A DNA stretch of 64,000 nt from Monomorium pharaonis (GCF_013373865.1 NC_050469.1:25222046-25286045), one strand, 5' to 3'. Shown: positions 25,591-37,894, numbered from the stretch's first letter. Numbers and translations: made by a program. The notes: generated by a model from the sequence alone, not told the origin.

Positions 25591-28400
25591 ATATCAATCT
25601 TGGGAATTCATGCAAGATTGTTACGCACCAAGATTCACTTTTATCAATATTGACTTGACTTCTTTCGCTTACGTTTAATATTTTCATCATTCGATTTACA
25701 ATTAATATTGTTTACCGGATGTTTACCTTATAACAGTGCAACATTTTATACGTAGAGTATTTTCACTGTTATCTCGGTCTCCTTCGTTAGCGCGAGAGCT
25801 TTGTAGCGATTAAGCGCGTATTCTCGGACGCGGTCACCCCGAGTGACGCAATTATCCGGAATTTCGTTCTTGATTGCCCGTTGTACAGCCATATCCGGAC
25901 TGCTTAGCGGTTTACCGCGTCCCTCGCCCGTTCGCCCGTACGCGTTGCATCGCAAACGACCCTTCCGCCAGCAACGGTGCGGCTACTAGCCTCGCGTTAC
26001 AACGAGAGCGGCCGTAGTTACTCCTAAGGGTCCTTTTGAACGAGGTGGGACTCCCGCGCGCGGGGTCGTACGATCTAGAATATCACGTGATTACGAAACG
26101 GCGGAGTGTAAGGGTGTACGTGAAACGCAAGGAGCGCTCCGCCTCGCCCGTTCCTCTCTCGGCTAACCAGACCCGAGACCCGGTACGAGGCCGAGGTAAG
26201 ATAAAACGGAGGCGACGGGATGCGTTATTGCATCATTGCGTAGATACACACGTGCGCGCGAAGCGAAGGGAGAGGGAAAGAGAGAGGATCTGAGAGTAGC
26301 ACCACCGAGGCGGTCCGGCGTCAATAATTCCCACGTGTAATGAGGCTGGGCTGTTGTTCACGGGCGGACAATAACGCCCATAATTCACCGTCCACTGCCG
26401 AACGGAAACACGTGCCCCGCTTTCTGCGGCTTCCTCAGGACGGGCTCCTCCTCCTCCTCCTCCCGCCTCTCTCAGCGACGCGACAAGGGCAAGGGCACGA
26501 ATAGACGCCCGTTTACTCCGGGGCGCGTAACGCCACCGTCGATATCTCAATCAAATTGATTCCTCTCGTCTCACGGCGGATAGCCTCGTAAATTCCACAC
26601 ACTCCGTCGAACGCGTCACGACGAATTAACGGCGTCGCGATCGCGCGCGCGCGCGCGCTCCCCGCTTGACAGCACCCGGTAGTCGCTCTCTTTTATCGCT
26701 CTATCGTCTCCTTTAATTAATTACGGAGATCCGCGCAGATAATTTTAGGGGCGTCAAACGTGCCTCGCCGCGGCAACTCCGCGGATAAACGTTGTAATTT
26801 CTCATGTCACCCGGGGGACGCGGCGGGTATACGCGCGCGCGCGCGCGAGCGAGCGCGGCGACGTCTGAAATTTCGCGGGCCCGCCTGCGGAATGCCGAAA
26901 TTACCGTCGTTTCCCCCGACACGCGGCAGAGCGAAGTCGATGACTTCGCATCCAGACAGGCAGTCAGGCGGGTAGGTAGGCAGGCAGACGGGCAGACAAG
27001 CAGCAGAAGCCGCGTCACGGTTGCTCCGCTCGTGACGTGAGGAGCCGTCTTTGAGCTACGCGGTTGCGTTTACAAGCCGTTACGTTGGAATTCAGCGGGC
27101 GGGTTGCGCATCTCCCGTGCGCATCCTTCGTCATTTAATTTACGTTTAATTACAATCGCCGCGCGCGTACACGCGCAATCCCTCCCCCCCCCCATCTCCC
27201 TCCACCCCGTGAAAGGGGGTTTCAACGCGCTAACTTTGCGCGAGCCGCGCAAGCCGACGAGGAGATCGCGCGGCGTAAGCCACCGCCGCCGAGGTGTCGA
27301 CACGCGTCAATCCTCGAGCAATTACCCTCCTTTCCTCTCCTTTCGGCGTGACGTACGGAAGTACGTCTCTTCTTTTCTCAAACACGTCGTCCGCGAGAGC
27401 GAGCGGCGGCAAAACGGCGCGAATGGCGAAACGACACTTATACGCCGGCGCAATTCACGTAACTATTAGGATACAAGTGGGCGATCGTCAAAACCCCGAG
27501 TGCGATTTGTCGCAACTGACGAGCCGTACACGCGGATGACGTGTAATCTTTGCGGAAACATTTCCCCCTTTTTTGTTCTCCTTTTAAAACGCAGTATCGA
27601 TTCCCGCGCGTGTTGTCCCGAGCGAGGCTCCGACGACGAAAGGGACGAGACGAAAACGAGGGATCGACTCTCGCCGCGGAGCGCCGAGGGGGAATCCGTT
27701 AAAAATACAAATAACGTACAGAAATTACTTTTGTCCCGCTACGGCCGAAGATTTACGGCGGGGCAACAAGCTCGCGCATTGGCGTAGGACTTGGAGACAT
27801 AAATCAAGGAGAACTTATGAGAGGCCATTCATTAATATTAATAAGCCGTATGTATCCGTCGGGCATAACGATACGATAGTTGGCCCGATCGATACCTAGG
27901 GGGTTTTTCACGGTGTTGATGAGAAACGATGAGTCAAACGAATCGCGGGCCTCGTACGTCGCGCGAGAAGAAGAATATCGTCGGCGGGGACGCCGATCTG
28001 CCCCGCAATCCCGTCGGATGATGTTACGTTACTTTATTATCCACGATGTACGACGACGACACGTTCGCCGCGCGCGCGCGATTGTAACGTAACGGTTAAC
28101 GATGGATTACCGGCGGCAAAAAGTGCCGGTATGTCGCGCGGGGGCGCGTTTCCGTTAATTAATTTAATTCGGCTCGCACGCTCGCATGATGATTTATCAT
28201 CGCAAAACGAAACCACCAGTCGATACTCGGCCGGATAATACATCGTCATTGTGAGGCAACAATTATTATCCGTGGGCTCCTTGGCGCTTTCGATTTGCAA
28301 GTCAATGTCAAATCGAAGCGGGAAAAATTGAGGCATTGATAGCTCGCGATACCTATGCATATTTCAATTCATAAATGATGCCGTCATGTATTTTTCGTTC
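25591..28400. other. GC-rich, CpG-dense non-coding region
   Basis: Dense CpG with (CG)n runs at about 26,642-26,659 and 26,831-26,851 and a GGCA/GGTA-rich stretch near 26,970-27,000. Open frames on both strands overlap and none is recognisable. It may be a promoter or regulatory domain of an unseen transcript. Confidence 0.45.
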
Positions 28401-31400
28401 TTATATAAATCGCGAATACAGACATTTTTGTCTGAAAGAAGAAAACTTATTATAAGCACTTAAAAGTGTTATATTTAAAAAATTTCAATAATAATTAAAA
28501 CAAAAGACTAATAATTATTAGTAGAAGAGACGATAAAAATAGAAAAATTTGATCGTAATAAAGATGATTAAAAAATTATATATAAGACGATAACTTGACG
28601 AAACAATCTATCAACATATAAATTAGCTGTACGTACTAAGAAAATATTTATTTCACGGAAAAAAATATTTATTTAAATACGGCTTAGAATAAAATTGATT
28701 CCAAGCAAATGAACCAATTAATCAGCAAAAATAAGATACATCATTTCGTCATCAAATTTTCGTCGCAATCGAATTTTGTATAATTAATACAAATCGAAGA
28801 AAATCAAGTAACATTTGCTTGCTAGTGTTTCGACTTTTTTTCTCGATGTAAAAAGAAAGTTATTTCAATAATGTTTCAAATAAAACGCACAGATATGTAT
28901 CTGACGTGTATTTAAGAGCAAAAAGGCGGGCTGGAATTGAAAAGGAAACGATGAGATATATCCAGTAGCGGAGACAAATGATGGCTAATAGGGGACGAGG
29001 CTCACGAAGAGATTTGGTGTGTCGCTTGATGCCTATCAGTCAGACATTTAATTAATAACAACACCCAAGCCGGCCGACGTCTCCCGGTGATGTGTATAAT
29101 AGCCTACACCCACTTGATCATCGGTCGTTTCCTCACGCTCGTGCATACGCGAGCGAGCCGGCGGCGTGCGGTGCCGGCGCCCATTTCGATCAATAATAAA
29201 TGTGTTTTGGGATTGGGAACACTTCACAATTGGAGAGAGAGTTAGCACGTTCGAGCTCAATTTCTCAAACAGAATAAATTATTAGAGGCGAGGAGGATGT
29301 GCGTACGGATGCGTAAAGCGCCGGAGACTTTCGACACGTCGTATCGTCGACGGTGGGACATGAGGGCGCGATGTGAAAAATCGCGACAACTCGCGAGCGC
29401 ACGGTGGTGCGCGATCGAGAGATCGTCGGCCGCATTAATAAAACCGTCATGTAATTAACGCCGACGTTTAACGCCGCCGCGACGAACGGCGGGATAAAAA
29501 ATGAGGTCCGCCGCGGCGAGGTCGGCCGATTCTAAATATCGGATTTATCGCGCCGCGAGAGACACGATGGGAATGTTTAATTCATGAATCCGTGATTGGA
29601 TGCATTATGACAAAGAAATTCCGGGATTAAGAGGCACCGCTCGCGCCGGCCATGGAGGAAGGGAGGAGGGAAACACAAACGTGGAGATTACATCATAGAT
29701 TAAAGAGCGCTATAAATCTACCGTCGACGCGCGCGATAATGAGCTCCGAACGGGGCGTCGAACGTCGCCAAAAATGCGATATTAATGCAGTCCATTCTAG
29801 CGCGCAGCATAAGTCCCTCAATCGGCCGCGATGCGGGAAGGGACGATGTATCCGGAAAGCGGAAAGAATGAGGGGAAACGCGAGCAGCGGAGAAGAAGAG
29901 AGAGAGAGAGAGAGAGAGTAAAGTGCAAAAGAATTTTTTATTTCACGTTCCGTATTAAATTTGTTCTTCCCGGCACGGCGCGATCGGTAATTAAAAACAG
30001 GGAGATCGACACAACTAAAAAGATATATTACGGGAAGATAATGCGCGCGAGATACGAGACACGATTCGTGATCGATGAAGGGGGATAGTGTGTAAAAAGT
30101 TCGCTGAATAATAATACTGAACTATATGATTAGCATACAGATGAATAACTAAATGCAGTGACAGACTCATCAGTGATTGAAGATAAATGATACGCTCTTA
30201 GCCCGCGGAGCCTTCAACGCTCGCCTTTGACGACAGTAAAAAGAGAAATGGCTTAAATATAATACTCGTTAAAAAATTGATTCTTATTTAAATTAAGCGC
30301 GCGTGGAGTTTTTTTTTTTTGAAATACCGCGACGCACTCGGCGATCTAGCTTCGAACACTCAAGAAACGCGACAGCAAAATCTTTCTATTTATATCGCTA
30401 ATTATTTCAATTAGAGAACGATGTGGGTCCATTCCAGATATCTCTTGCCCGCATTTACGACTCGAGAGGATTGCGCACGTGTTACAGCACGGAAGAGACG
30501 AAGAGAGAGAGAAGAGATAGAGAGAGAGGGGGGAAGGAAGGGAAGAGGCAGAGAAAGGAGCAAGGACGCGCGGCGTCGTTGTAACGCGAGGACGACCGTT
30601 CGCCGCACGGAAAGTTCAACGTGGAAACGGTAATGATTAAGCGGCTGATTAATTTCAGATTAGCGGCATGAAACTGTACACGCGAGCGATCATAATGGAG
30701 TGTCCGCCGCGATTACAACATGGTCTATTACACTGATTAATCGGATACAACTCGCGTACATATGTATGACATCCAGCAAGCGCGCACAACTTGCCATTCA
30801 TTCCTTCCTTTCCTCTGTATTTCTTCCCTCCCTCCCCCCCACTTTAAGATAATGTTGGCGTCTGTTTAATCAATAAAAATACTATTTTGTTAAACAAGTT
30901 GTTACAGTTCTTTTTTACACCATTTACAATACACATGCTAATGTATGCCACTTTGATCTATTTTTTTGCAAAAGAAAAAATTTTACCTCAATATGGCCAT
31001 CAGTTCACCGAAACACTTCGTAAAAAAAATGCACGTTACATGCATGAAATAAAGAGCCAAGTGTAAAATAAATTAATAAAATTAAGTTTAGAAGTCTAAT
31101 TTAAGAGATTATAACGTTTGACGAGTTGTACGTGAGATCTCGATGTTAGTAGCAGAGATCCGTTGATATAAATCGTATATGTAAGTCAAGTTTAATCAGT
31201 AAAACTAACGATATCCAGGTTGCCTCAACGATTCTCCCCGATCCATCGCGCTTTGTCAGGATGACCGAATTATTTCTGAAAATCACGAGATCTACCCCCG
31301 AGGGCAATTGCAGCCCCCTGCGGCATTACAAAATGAACAAGGCTGGTCCGGTCAAGCAATTGAGATACGCGTCGCGCGACAAGAAACGATCCCCGAGCGC

Positions 31401-33257
31401 TTATCCGTCATCTCTTTCGGAAGCTTCGTTCCGGATTGGAGCGGCTGTGTGCGTTTCTACGTTCGTACGAGAAATTAATATATCAGCCCCTCCGTCTGGC
31501 TCGCGCGCGCGCGCGCGCTCGTACCACCGTAATCTATTTCTTCCGGAGATATAGGCGACAACGGTCATAAATCGTGAACCGTAGGAGGGTTTTGGAGCCG
31601 GCCGTATCGCGGCTGTGCGAAATCCCCCGGACGACGGGGTGTTAGGTCTGTTCTCCCTTGTCGGTCCAGCGCGGTAACGGCCGCCGCCGACGTCGTATTA
31701 ACGGGCCCGTCTCGATACGTGCGGGGACAAAGGAGGTAGACAAGGTGGCCGAAATCGATCGGCGCCCTAAACCGCGCGACGTGAGAAATTCGTGAAATTG
31801 AGTTAGCGCCGCGAGGCAATCGCGCGATAATCTGTTGCGCGCTGGAAGGCGATGTAAGCGGGAATGTCGAGGAAGACATCATCATTCGTCGCGATGACTT
31901 GCGCTACGATTTCTCGACGTGGCCGTGTTTCCGTGAAAACTATCGTCGCGTGTGTGTCGTCGTCATGGAAAAAAAAAAACAAGAAACAAAATCGCACCGT
32001 TGCGTTTTTCTAAAGTTAAATACACCCTAATGTAGACCGCACTGCAAAATAATGTAGCGGCGCTATTTATAAGAAGTTATTCCCGCAAATTAACTCATTC
32101 TGTGACAAGGGTGCACCGCCAATTATCCAATATCCGGCGTACAGAGCTACTGTGTTATTTGCGGCATTACAACTTCGCCCCGCGGCGAAGGACTAACAGG
32201 AACAGAAAATATGCACGGATGTCCCGCGGGAGTTCGTTAGCGTTCCGTCTCTCTTTGCTGCTGTCCCGACCGCAAAAATTCCGATTGAATCGGATACGGA
32301 GTAGTATCGGAAAATGATAATCATCTATAAGTTCACCTCATTACACCTGCGTCGCGTCGCGTCGCGTTCGTACGCAAACAGCTTATTAGTAAGCATGGCC
32401 TCGTGTGTTTATGCATAAATGCGATGCCACACACATAACGCGCGCGCGCGCGCGCGTGCACACATACATACGTAAAGGTGCACCGACACACACACACACG
32501 CGCGCAAATATTTTGTATATAACGGTCGCGACTGAAATGTTCCCGGTATCGCGTTAAGTTCTTCAAATTAACAAAATTGGCTGTACCTTCGTACAGTCGC
32601 GGTACACCGCGGCTAACAACTCGGGTTCGTGTTCGGGCTCGGCCTTGCGTGTTTGTTGCTGGACACTGGATTATTTATACTCCAATTACACGACTGTTAA
32701 GTGCCAATCGGATCCCATACTATCGATTTTGTGATGCGTTAACCACTGTGTATAACCACTGTATGTACATAGTGTGTATATATGCATTCATAAAAAAATA
32801 ATATACCGATGAAACGTATACAAATATCGTCGCGATATATTATTTTTTTTTGTGGATACGAGAAGTGCAAATCTTACGTTATAATATGTAATACGATTTG
32901 TTCTGAACGCAGAACAATTATAAACAGGCTTGCAAGACTCGAATGATTGTGTCGTAAACTTTTAGTCGTAATATTATACAACAATATTAATATAGAATTC
33001 TAAGTTAAACGAGACTATCAGAATATTAAATTAATAATCAATTCAATAATAATGTAATACACTAATGAGCATTTATTATGGCAATAATGCCAATAAGAAC
33101 GCCCTAAATGTTCTCGTTCAATTTAGAACTGTGTTTCAAAGAATGTTTATTAAATGCGCAATTTAATAAACTTGAAAATGTATATAAAATCATAAAATAA
33201 ATATTAGATCTAGTTAAAAAAATGAGCGAATAGTTTATTTTTAATTAATTATGTTTT
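28401..33257. other. Non-coding, mixed composition
   Basis: AT-rich at 28,400-28,900, 30,850-31,200 and 32,800-33,260; GC-rich in between. It holds a short GA tract at 29,895-29,919, a CG run at 31,501-31,519 and an alternating CA/CG tract at 32,433-32,513. No gene recognised. Confidence 0.5.
32433..32513. repeat. Alternating purine-pyrimidine tract (CG/CA)
   Basis: About nine CG units followed by gtgcacacatacatacg and then a CA run ending in CG units. It has the composition expected of Z-DNA-prone DNA. Confidence 0.85.
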
Positions 33258-33262
33258 TACAT
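33258..33262. other. Target-site duplication (left) of the copia element
   Basis: TACAT directly abuts the left LTR and is repeated as TACAT at 37890-37894 after the right LTR. Five base pairs is the usual length for Ty1/copia integrases. Confidence 0.95.
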
Positions 33263-33496
33263 TGTTGGAATTTTCTTAGGTTAACATGCCGCGTGATCCT
33301 TCTCGTGCAGGATGGTAGAGCGTACTGACTAGCGACAAAGACGACAAGTGACAAAAGCAAGAGAGCGAGTATAGACTGCGCGCTAGTGGTACCCGGTAAC
33401 AGCCATGAAACTAAAAAACAAAGAAAGAACGCAGCATATCGCAAGCACTGGTACTGAATGAAGCATGAACGACCTAAATACTTTAATTTTCCAACA
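33263..33496 (-). repeat. 3' LTR of the copia element
   Basis: 234 bp, with terminal inverted ends tgttggaa and ttccaaca. Every base agrees with 37656-37889 on reading the two side by side. Open frames within it lack an in-frame ATG. Confidence 0.97.
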
Positions 33497-33505
33497 CTCC
33501 CACTT
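33497..33505 (-). other. Polypurine tract of the copia element
   Basis: AAGTGGGAG on the minus strand, directly before the 3' LTR. This is the expected priming site for plus-strand DNA. It overlaps the gag-pol stop codon by two bases. Confidence 0.85.
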
Positions 33506-36500
33506 ATTTAGGTTCGTTTAGCACACCTATTTTACTTCTTAGATAACTAAATTGCTGTTTTGCCACTGGCTTTGTAAGTATATCTGCGAGTTGCGATTTT
33601 GTATCCATATATCTTACATCTATGTCACCACGCTCATATACGTCTCGAACAAAATGATAACGCACATCTATATGCTTGGTTTTCTTGTGATACTCTGGAT
33701 TGCTTGTTAATTTAATCGCCGACTGATTATCTACATACATAGGAACTTTATTGCATATAAATCCTAATTCAGATATGATTTGACGTAACCATATTGCATC
33801 CTTCGTACCCGTAGCTAGTGCAATATATTCAGCTTCGGTTGTAGAGAGCGCGACTACACGCTGTTTTTGGCTTGCCCACGATATTGCACCACCGTTTAAC
33901 AAAAATACGAATCCGCTTGTCGATTTCCGCGTATCAACACATCCAGCATAATCCGCATCTGTATATCCGCATATCTCACAATTGCTCCCACTATTTCCAT
34001 AAACAATTCCGAGATCTATTGTCCCCTTTAAATATCGAAAAATCCTCTTAACCGCCTGCCAATGCTCTTGACCGTAATTAGTTAAGAATTGACTCGCTTG
34101 ATTTACTGCATATTCTATATCCGGCCGACTAACTCTAGCGACAAAGAGGAGAGAGCCGACCGCTTCACGATAGGGAATATTTGCAACTTTTCTTTTCTCC
34201 TCTTCGGTTTTCGGACATTGAAATAGAGACAAATGTACTCCAGATTCAGCAGGAACGCTTACAGGATTTGCATCTTTTAAATTAAATTTTTCAAGCAACT
34301 TTTGAACATAAATTCTTTGTCCAATTTTTACAGTACAGTTTATACGGTCACGATCAATCTCAACTCCGATAAATTGCTTAGCATCTCCCACTGTTATTTG
34401 GAAACTTTTCTTTAAAAAAGTTAAAACTTTATCTATTGCCTTTTTTGAACTTGACAGCAAGAGGCCATCATCTACATAAAGTGCTAAGTAAATTATTTTT
34501 CCATCTATTTTACCACAAAACACGCAATGATCACTTTCTGTTGGACAAAAATTAAAAAGCTTTAGAAATTCAACAAATTTTGAGTTCCAACAGCGAGGAG
34601 ACTGTTTGAGACCGTACAAACTTTTATGCAACTTACATACCGCATTAGGTTTTATCTTATTTTCAAAACCGCGTGGTTGATCCATGAAAATGCTCTCTTT
34701 TAAAGTACCATATAAAAAAGCCGTTTTTACGTCGAATTGAGCAATTTCGTAATCCTCCTTAGCTGCAATAGCCAAGAGCATTCTAATGGATTCATACCGT
34801 ACCACTGGTGCAAAAGTGTCAAAATAATCGACACCCTCACGCTGAGCATAGCCTCGTGCCACGAGTCTCGCCTTGTAACGCTTAATATTACCGCAAGAAT
34901 CTGTCTTTTTGTTATACACCCATTTGCACCCGAGGGCTTTCTGTCCTTCTGGTAGTTCTTCAAGCGTCCATGCTTCATTTTCTCTGAGGGCGTCCATTTC
35001 TTCACACATCGCTCTTTGCCATTTATCACCATCGACACTAGCGACTGCACTTTCATACGTCATAGGCACAGACTCGACAGCAAATGCGTAACCTTGTTCA
35101 CTATAGCGGTCCGGCTCACGTAACTTATTTCTATCGCGTAATTGTCTTTTTATCAGGGTCGGTTCGTTATTCAGTTGCTCATGATCCTCAGCTTCTGAAT
35201 GATCTTCAAGATGATCTTCAACTGACGACTGTGGTAGTTCACCATCTTCTTCTCTGTCGTCTCCAAATGGCACATGAAAAACCGCTTCCTTCCTAGGCGT
35301 TTCTGTTGTCCAATTTTCTGTCATCTCGTTAAAATCCACATTACAGCTTACATGTATCTTCTGCGTTGCAGCATCCCATAGTCGGTAATTTTTGGACTCT
35401 CCTTCATAACCAACGAAAATCATCTTTTCGCTTTTCTGATCCAGTTTCTTCCTCCTTTCTTTTGGCACATTTTTATATGCAACGCTTCCAAATACTCGCA
35501 TATGTTTTACATCAGGTTTGCACTTAAACCATCTTTCATATGCAGTCATGCCATTTAATTGCTTTGAGACTGTACGATTCAAAACATATGCTGCTGTCAT
35601 GACAGCTTCAGCCCATAAAATCCTAGGCACGTTTTTGGCAATTAACATTGACCTGGCACTTTCGACGAGTGTCCGCATCTCGCGTTCTGCACGCCCATTC
35701 TGTTGATGAACATACGGTGTCGACTTCTCATGAACAATTCCTTTTGCTTGCAGAAAACCACTGAATTCCTTTGACAGATATTCCTTTCCGTTATCAGTAC
35801 GTAACACCTTCACTTGATTGCCTGTCTGCTTACATACAAAGGCTTCATATTCTCTGAATTTGTCAAACACTTCAGTCTTGTGTCGCATAAAGTACACCGT
35901 CCTGAAGCCAGTGTAATCGTCCTTAAACAAAACAAAATATCTTGAGCCTCGTGGAGATTCCACATTTACTGGACCACACACATCCGAATGAATCATTTCT
36001 CCTGGCCCCTCAGTTTTCTCCCGCATGCTTGAAAAATGTGGCTTTTGAGTTTGCTTACCCATTACACATGCTTCGCAAAAGAAATCTGTTCTGTTTTCAA
36101 TCTGCATTCCATTGACAGCTCCAATGTCTTCTGTTTCCTTGATGGATTTCACATTAATGTGGCCCAACCTTTCATGCCACAGCTTTAATGAATTTTGCTG
36201 CACCATATTACACTCTCCTGGTATCTTTACATCAAAAAGCATCCGGAAAAGATAACCGTAACGAACTCCTTCTGCAGATAGAGTCCCATTACTTTCTCGA
36301 ACTTCGCATCTGTCACGATAACTATGAAATGAGAATTTTTTATCAGTTATAGCTCCCACTGAAAACAGATTTCGATTTAAACCGGGAACATAGAGTACAT
36401 TTGTCAACTGTCGGTCAATCTGCTTATTACCGGCACTCACCTGAATGTCTATTGTACCGACACCAGCCGCAGGAAGTATTCTATCTCCCGCTACTCTCAC

Positions 36501-37499
36501 GGAACGTACCTCTTTTACAGGTCCAAGTGTACGAAAAAAATCACGTCGGTGTGTCATGTGCATACTAGCACCTGAATCTGCTAACCACACAGAGTCGTCC
36601 TTATCCGTTGTTTCCAAAAACAGCGCTGAGATGTCACATATATATGCAGATCCAGATTCCTCTTCTGTTTTCGTGTTAGCCGATTTTTCCTCGATCGTCT
36701 TCTCCTTGCTACTCTTGCCGTGGGAAAGGCGTTTCTTACATTCCCGATACCAATGACCAAATTCGTGGCAATAATTACATGGATGCTTCTTCTTGGCTTC
36801 TTCTATAGTTCTGATACTTTTCTTCTTTTTACTTTGCTGATCACTAGTATCTGATTTTTTATTATGCTTTATTCGCATACCTTTCACTTGCAATGCAAGC
36901 GATGACGCTTCTTCCTCCACAACTGTCAATCGTTTGTCTTCTCTTATAATTCTTGCAATAAGGCTTTCCTTTTTCTGCTCGGCTTTAGCGGTGCATTCCC
37001 ACGCCATTGTGAATGCAGAGAATTTCGGCGGCAAACTGCTTAGCAACTTGGACATTATGGCGGCATCCGAGACCGTTTCGCCTGCATCAACCAGCTTTCT
37101 ACAGATAGTTTCAAATTTTTCTATCTGAGTTGCAACAGGCTCACTATCACTTACGCGAAACTCATAGAATTGTTGCCAACAACGCTGTTTCGCATCTTCG
37201 GTCGTATCACCATACAACACATGCAGCTTCTTCCAAATTTCCTTTGGCGTTGCGCAATTCACTAGATTAATGTGCAACGACTGATCCACCGAACCCAGCA
37301 GAATTACGGATGTCTTTGACTGACGCTTCTTCCAATCCTTCCACTCTTTTAGCTTTGTCTCCTTGTCGGGCTGCTCGTCCGTCCCCTCGATGAATCCCAT
37401 CAAATCTTGCGATTCTAGCATGAGTGACACGCCATATTTCCACAGAACGAAATTTGTGCCATCGAATTTCGTGAGGTTGAACGCTTCCCTTTCCGCCAT
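33504..37499 (-). CDS. Copia-type gag-pol polyprotein, intact
   Basis: A 1331-residue polyprotein that packages and copies the element. An N-terminal gag region (about 1-200) starts MAEREAFNLTKFDG and is of the copia gag type. A CCHC zinc knuckle lies at 241-254 (C241, C244, H249, C254). Aspartic protease: DSGA at 308-311. Integrase: HHCC zinc finger (H442, H447, C475, C478), then the catalytic triad D506, D569 and E605. Reverse transcriptase: D923 in FDVKTAFL and YVDD at 1008-1011. RNase H: D1181, E1222 and D1257. All key residues are present and there is no frameshift or stop. The ATG at 37499 is the first in-frame one after the leader. Gag and pol share one frame, as in Drosophila copia, where splicing makes a gag-only message; I did not identify splice sites here. 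Confidence 0.97.
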   Translation of the reverse strand: MAEREAFNLTKFDGTNFVLWKYGVSLMLESQDLMGFIEGTDEQPDKETKLKEWKDWKKRQSKTSVILLGSVDQSLHINLVNCATPKEIWKKLHVLYGDTTEDAKQRCWQQFYEFRVSDSEPVATQIEKFETICRKLVDAGETVSDAAIMSKLLSSLPPKFSAFTMAWECTAKAEQKKESLIARIIREDKRLTVVEEEASSLALQVKGMRIKHNKKSDTSDQQSKKKKSIRTIEEAKKKHPCNYCHEFGHWYRECKKRLSHGKSSKEKTIEEKSANTKTEEESGSAYICDISALFLETTDKDDSVWLADSGASMHMTHRRDFFRTLGPVKEVRSVRVAGDRILPAAGVGTIDIQVSAGNKQIDRQLTNVLYVPGLNRNLFSVGAITDKKFSFHSYRDRCEVRESNGTLSAEGVRYGYLFRMLFDVKIPGECNMVQQNSLKLWHERLGHINVKSIKETEDIGAVNGMQIENRTDFFCEACVMGKQTQKPHFSSMREKTEGPGEMIHSDVCGPVNVESPRGSRYFVLFKDDYTGFRTVYFMRHKTEVFDKFREYEAFVCKQTGNQVKVLRTDNGKEYLSKEFSGFLQAKGIVHEKSTPYVHQQNGRAEREMRTLVESARSMLIAKNVPRILWAEAVMTAAYVLNRTVSKQLNGMTAYERWFKCKPDVKHMRVFGSVAYKNVPKERRKKLDQKSEKMIFVGYEGESKNYRLWDAATQKIHVSCNVDFNEMTENWTTETPRKEAVFHVPFGDDREEDGELPQSSVEDHLEDHSEAEDHEQLNNEPTLIKRQLRDRNKLREPDRYSEQGYAFAVESVPMTYESAVASVDGDKWQRAMCEEMDALRENEAWTLEELPEGQKALGCKWVYNKKTDSCGNIKRYKARLVARGYAQREGVDYFDTFAPVVRYESIRMLLAIAAKEDYEIAQFDVKTAFLYGTLKESIFMDQPRGFENKIKPNAVCKLHKSLYGLKQSPRCWNSKFVEFLKLFNFCPTESDHCVFCGKIDGKIIYLALYVDDGLLLSSSKKAIDKVLTFLKKSFQITVGDAKQFIGVEIDRDRINCTVKIGQRIYVQKLLEKFNLKDANPVSVPAESGVHLSLFQCPKTEEEKRKVANIPYREAVGSLLFVARVSRPDIEYAVNQASQFLTNYGQEHWQAVKRIFRYLKGTIDLGIVYGNSGSNCEICGYTDADYAGCVDTRKSTSGFVFLLNGGAISWASQKQRVVALSTTEAEYIALATGTKDAIWLRQIISELGFICNKVPMYVDNQSAIKLTSNPEYHKKTKHIDVRYHFVRDVYERGDIDVRYMDTKSQLADILTKPVAKQQFSYLRSKIGVLNEPK

Positions 37500-37655
37500 T
37501 CTTACTCAAGGCGAAAAAAGAGGATGTACTACACGACAGAGCACAACCGAACTCAGACAACCACGAGAATATATATATTTAGGTTAACCGACCACGAACA
37601 GGGCACTCAAGCAATAACACACGCGGCGCAGTGGAAGCGTGCTGGGCCCATAACC
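37500..37655 (-). other. Leader of the copia element, with primer-binding site
   Basis: The 156 nt between the 5' LTR and the gag ATG. The primer-binding site occupies its first bases. A TA-rich stretch lies near 37,570, and I see no other signal. Confidence 0.8.
37625..37655 (-). other. Primer-binding site complementary to the 5' half of initiator tRNA-Met
   Basis: On the plus strand, 37638-37655 reads cgtgctgggcccataacc, the anticodon-arm sequence of initiator tRNA-Met. Identity with the tRNA appears to continue leftward to 37625, giving 31 nt (tRNA positions about 9-39). Drosophila copia is known to prime from an initiator tRNA-Met fragment cut after nucleotide 39, and the match ends exactly there, against the LTR. 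The tRNA sequence is recalled, not looked up. Confidence 0.9.
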
Positions 37656-37889
37656 TGTTGGAATTTTCTTAGGTTAACATGCCGCGTGATCCTTCTCGTG
37701 CAGGATGGTAGAGCGTACTGACTAGCGACAAAGACGACAAGTGACAAAAGCAAGAGAGCGAGTATAGACTGCGCGCTAGTGGTACCCGGTAACAGCCATG
37801 AAACTAAAAAACAAAGAAAGAACGCAGCATATCGCAAGCACTGGTACTGAATGAAGCATGAACGACCTAAATACTTTAATTTTCCAACA
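37656..37889 (-). repeat. 5' LTR of the copia element
   Basis: 234 bp, identical by eye to the LTR at 33263-33496. As the upstream LTR on the minus strand it should hold the promoter. I did not find a convincing TATA box or start site. Confidence 0.97.
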
Positions 37890-37894
37890 TACAT
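37890..37894. other. Target-site duplication (right) of the copia element
   Basis: TACAT, matching 33258-33262. Confidence 0.95.

Larger units (their letters stand above)
33263..37889 (-). mobile_element. Complete Ty1/copia-type LTR retrotransposon
   Basis: A 4,627-bp element on the minus strand. It has two 234-bp LTRs with TG...CA ends (TGTTGG/CCAACA), a 5-bp target duplication and a primer-binding site directly inside the 5' (right) LTR. One uninterrupted gag-pol frame follows, and a purine-rich tract lies directly inside the 3' (left) LTR. The domain order protease-integrase-reverse transcriptase-RNase H defines the copia superfamily rather than gypsy. The two LTRs are identical by eye, which means too little time for mutations to build up since insertion. 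It sits in AT-rich DNA far from the recognised genes and splits no gene I can see. Confidence 0.98.

Noticed and set aside
37607..37894. A hydrophobic open frame running through the copia LTR that looks like a signal peptide and membrane segment
   Set aside because: There is no in-frame ATG inside the LTR. The only one is made by the flanking target duplication at the right end, upstream of where LTR transcription would start.
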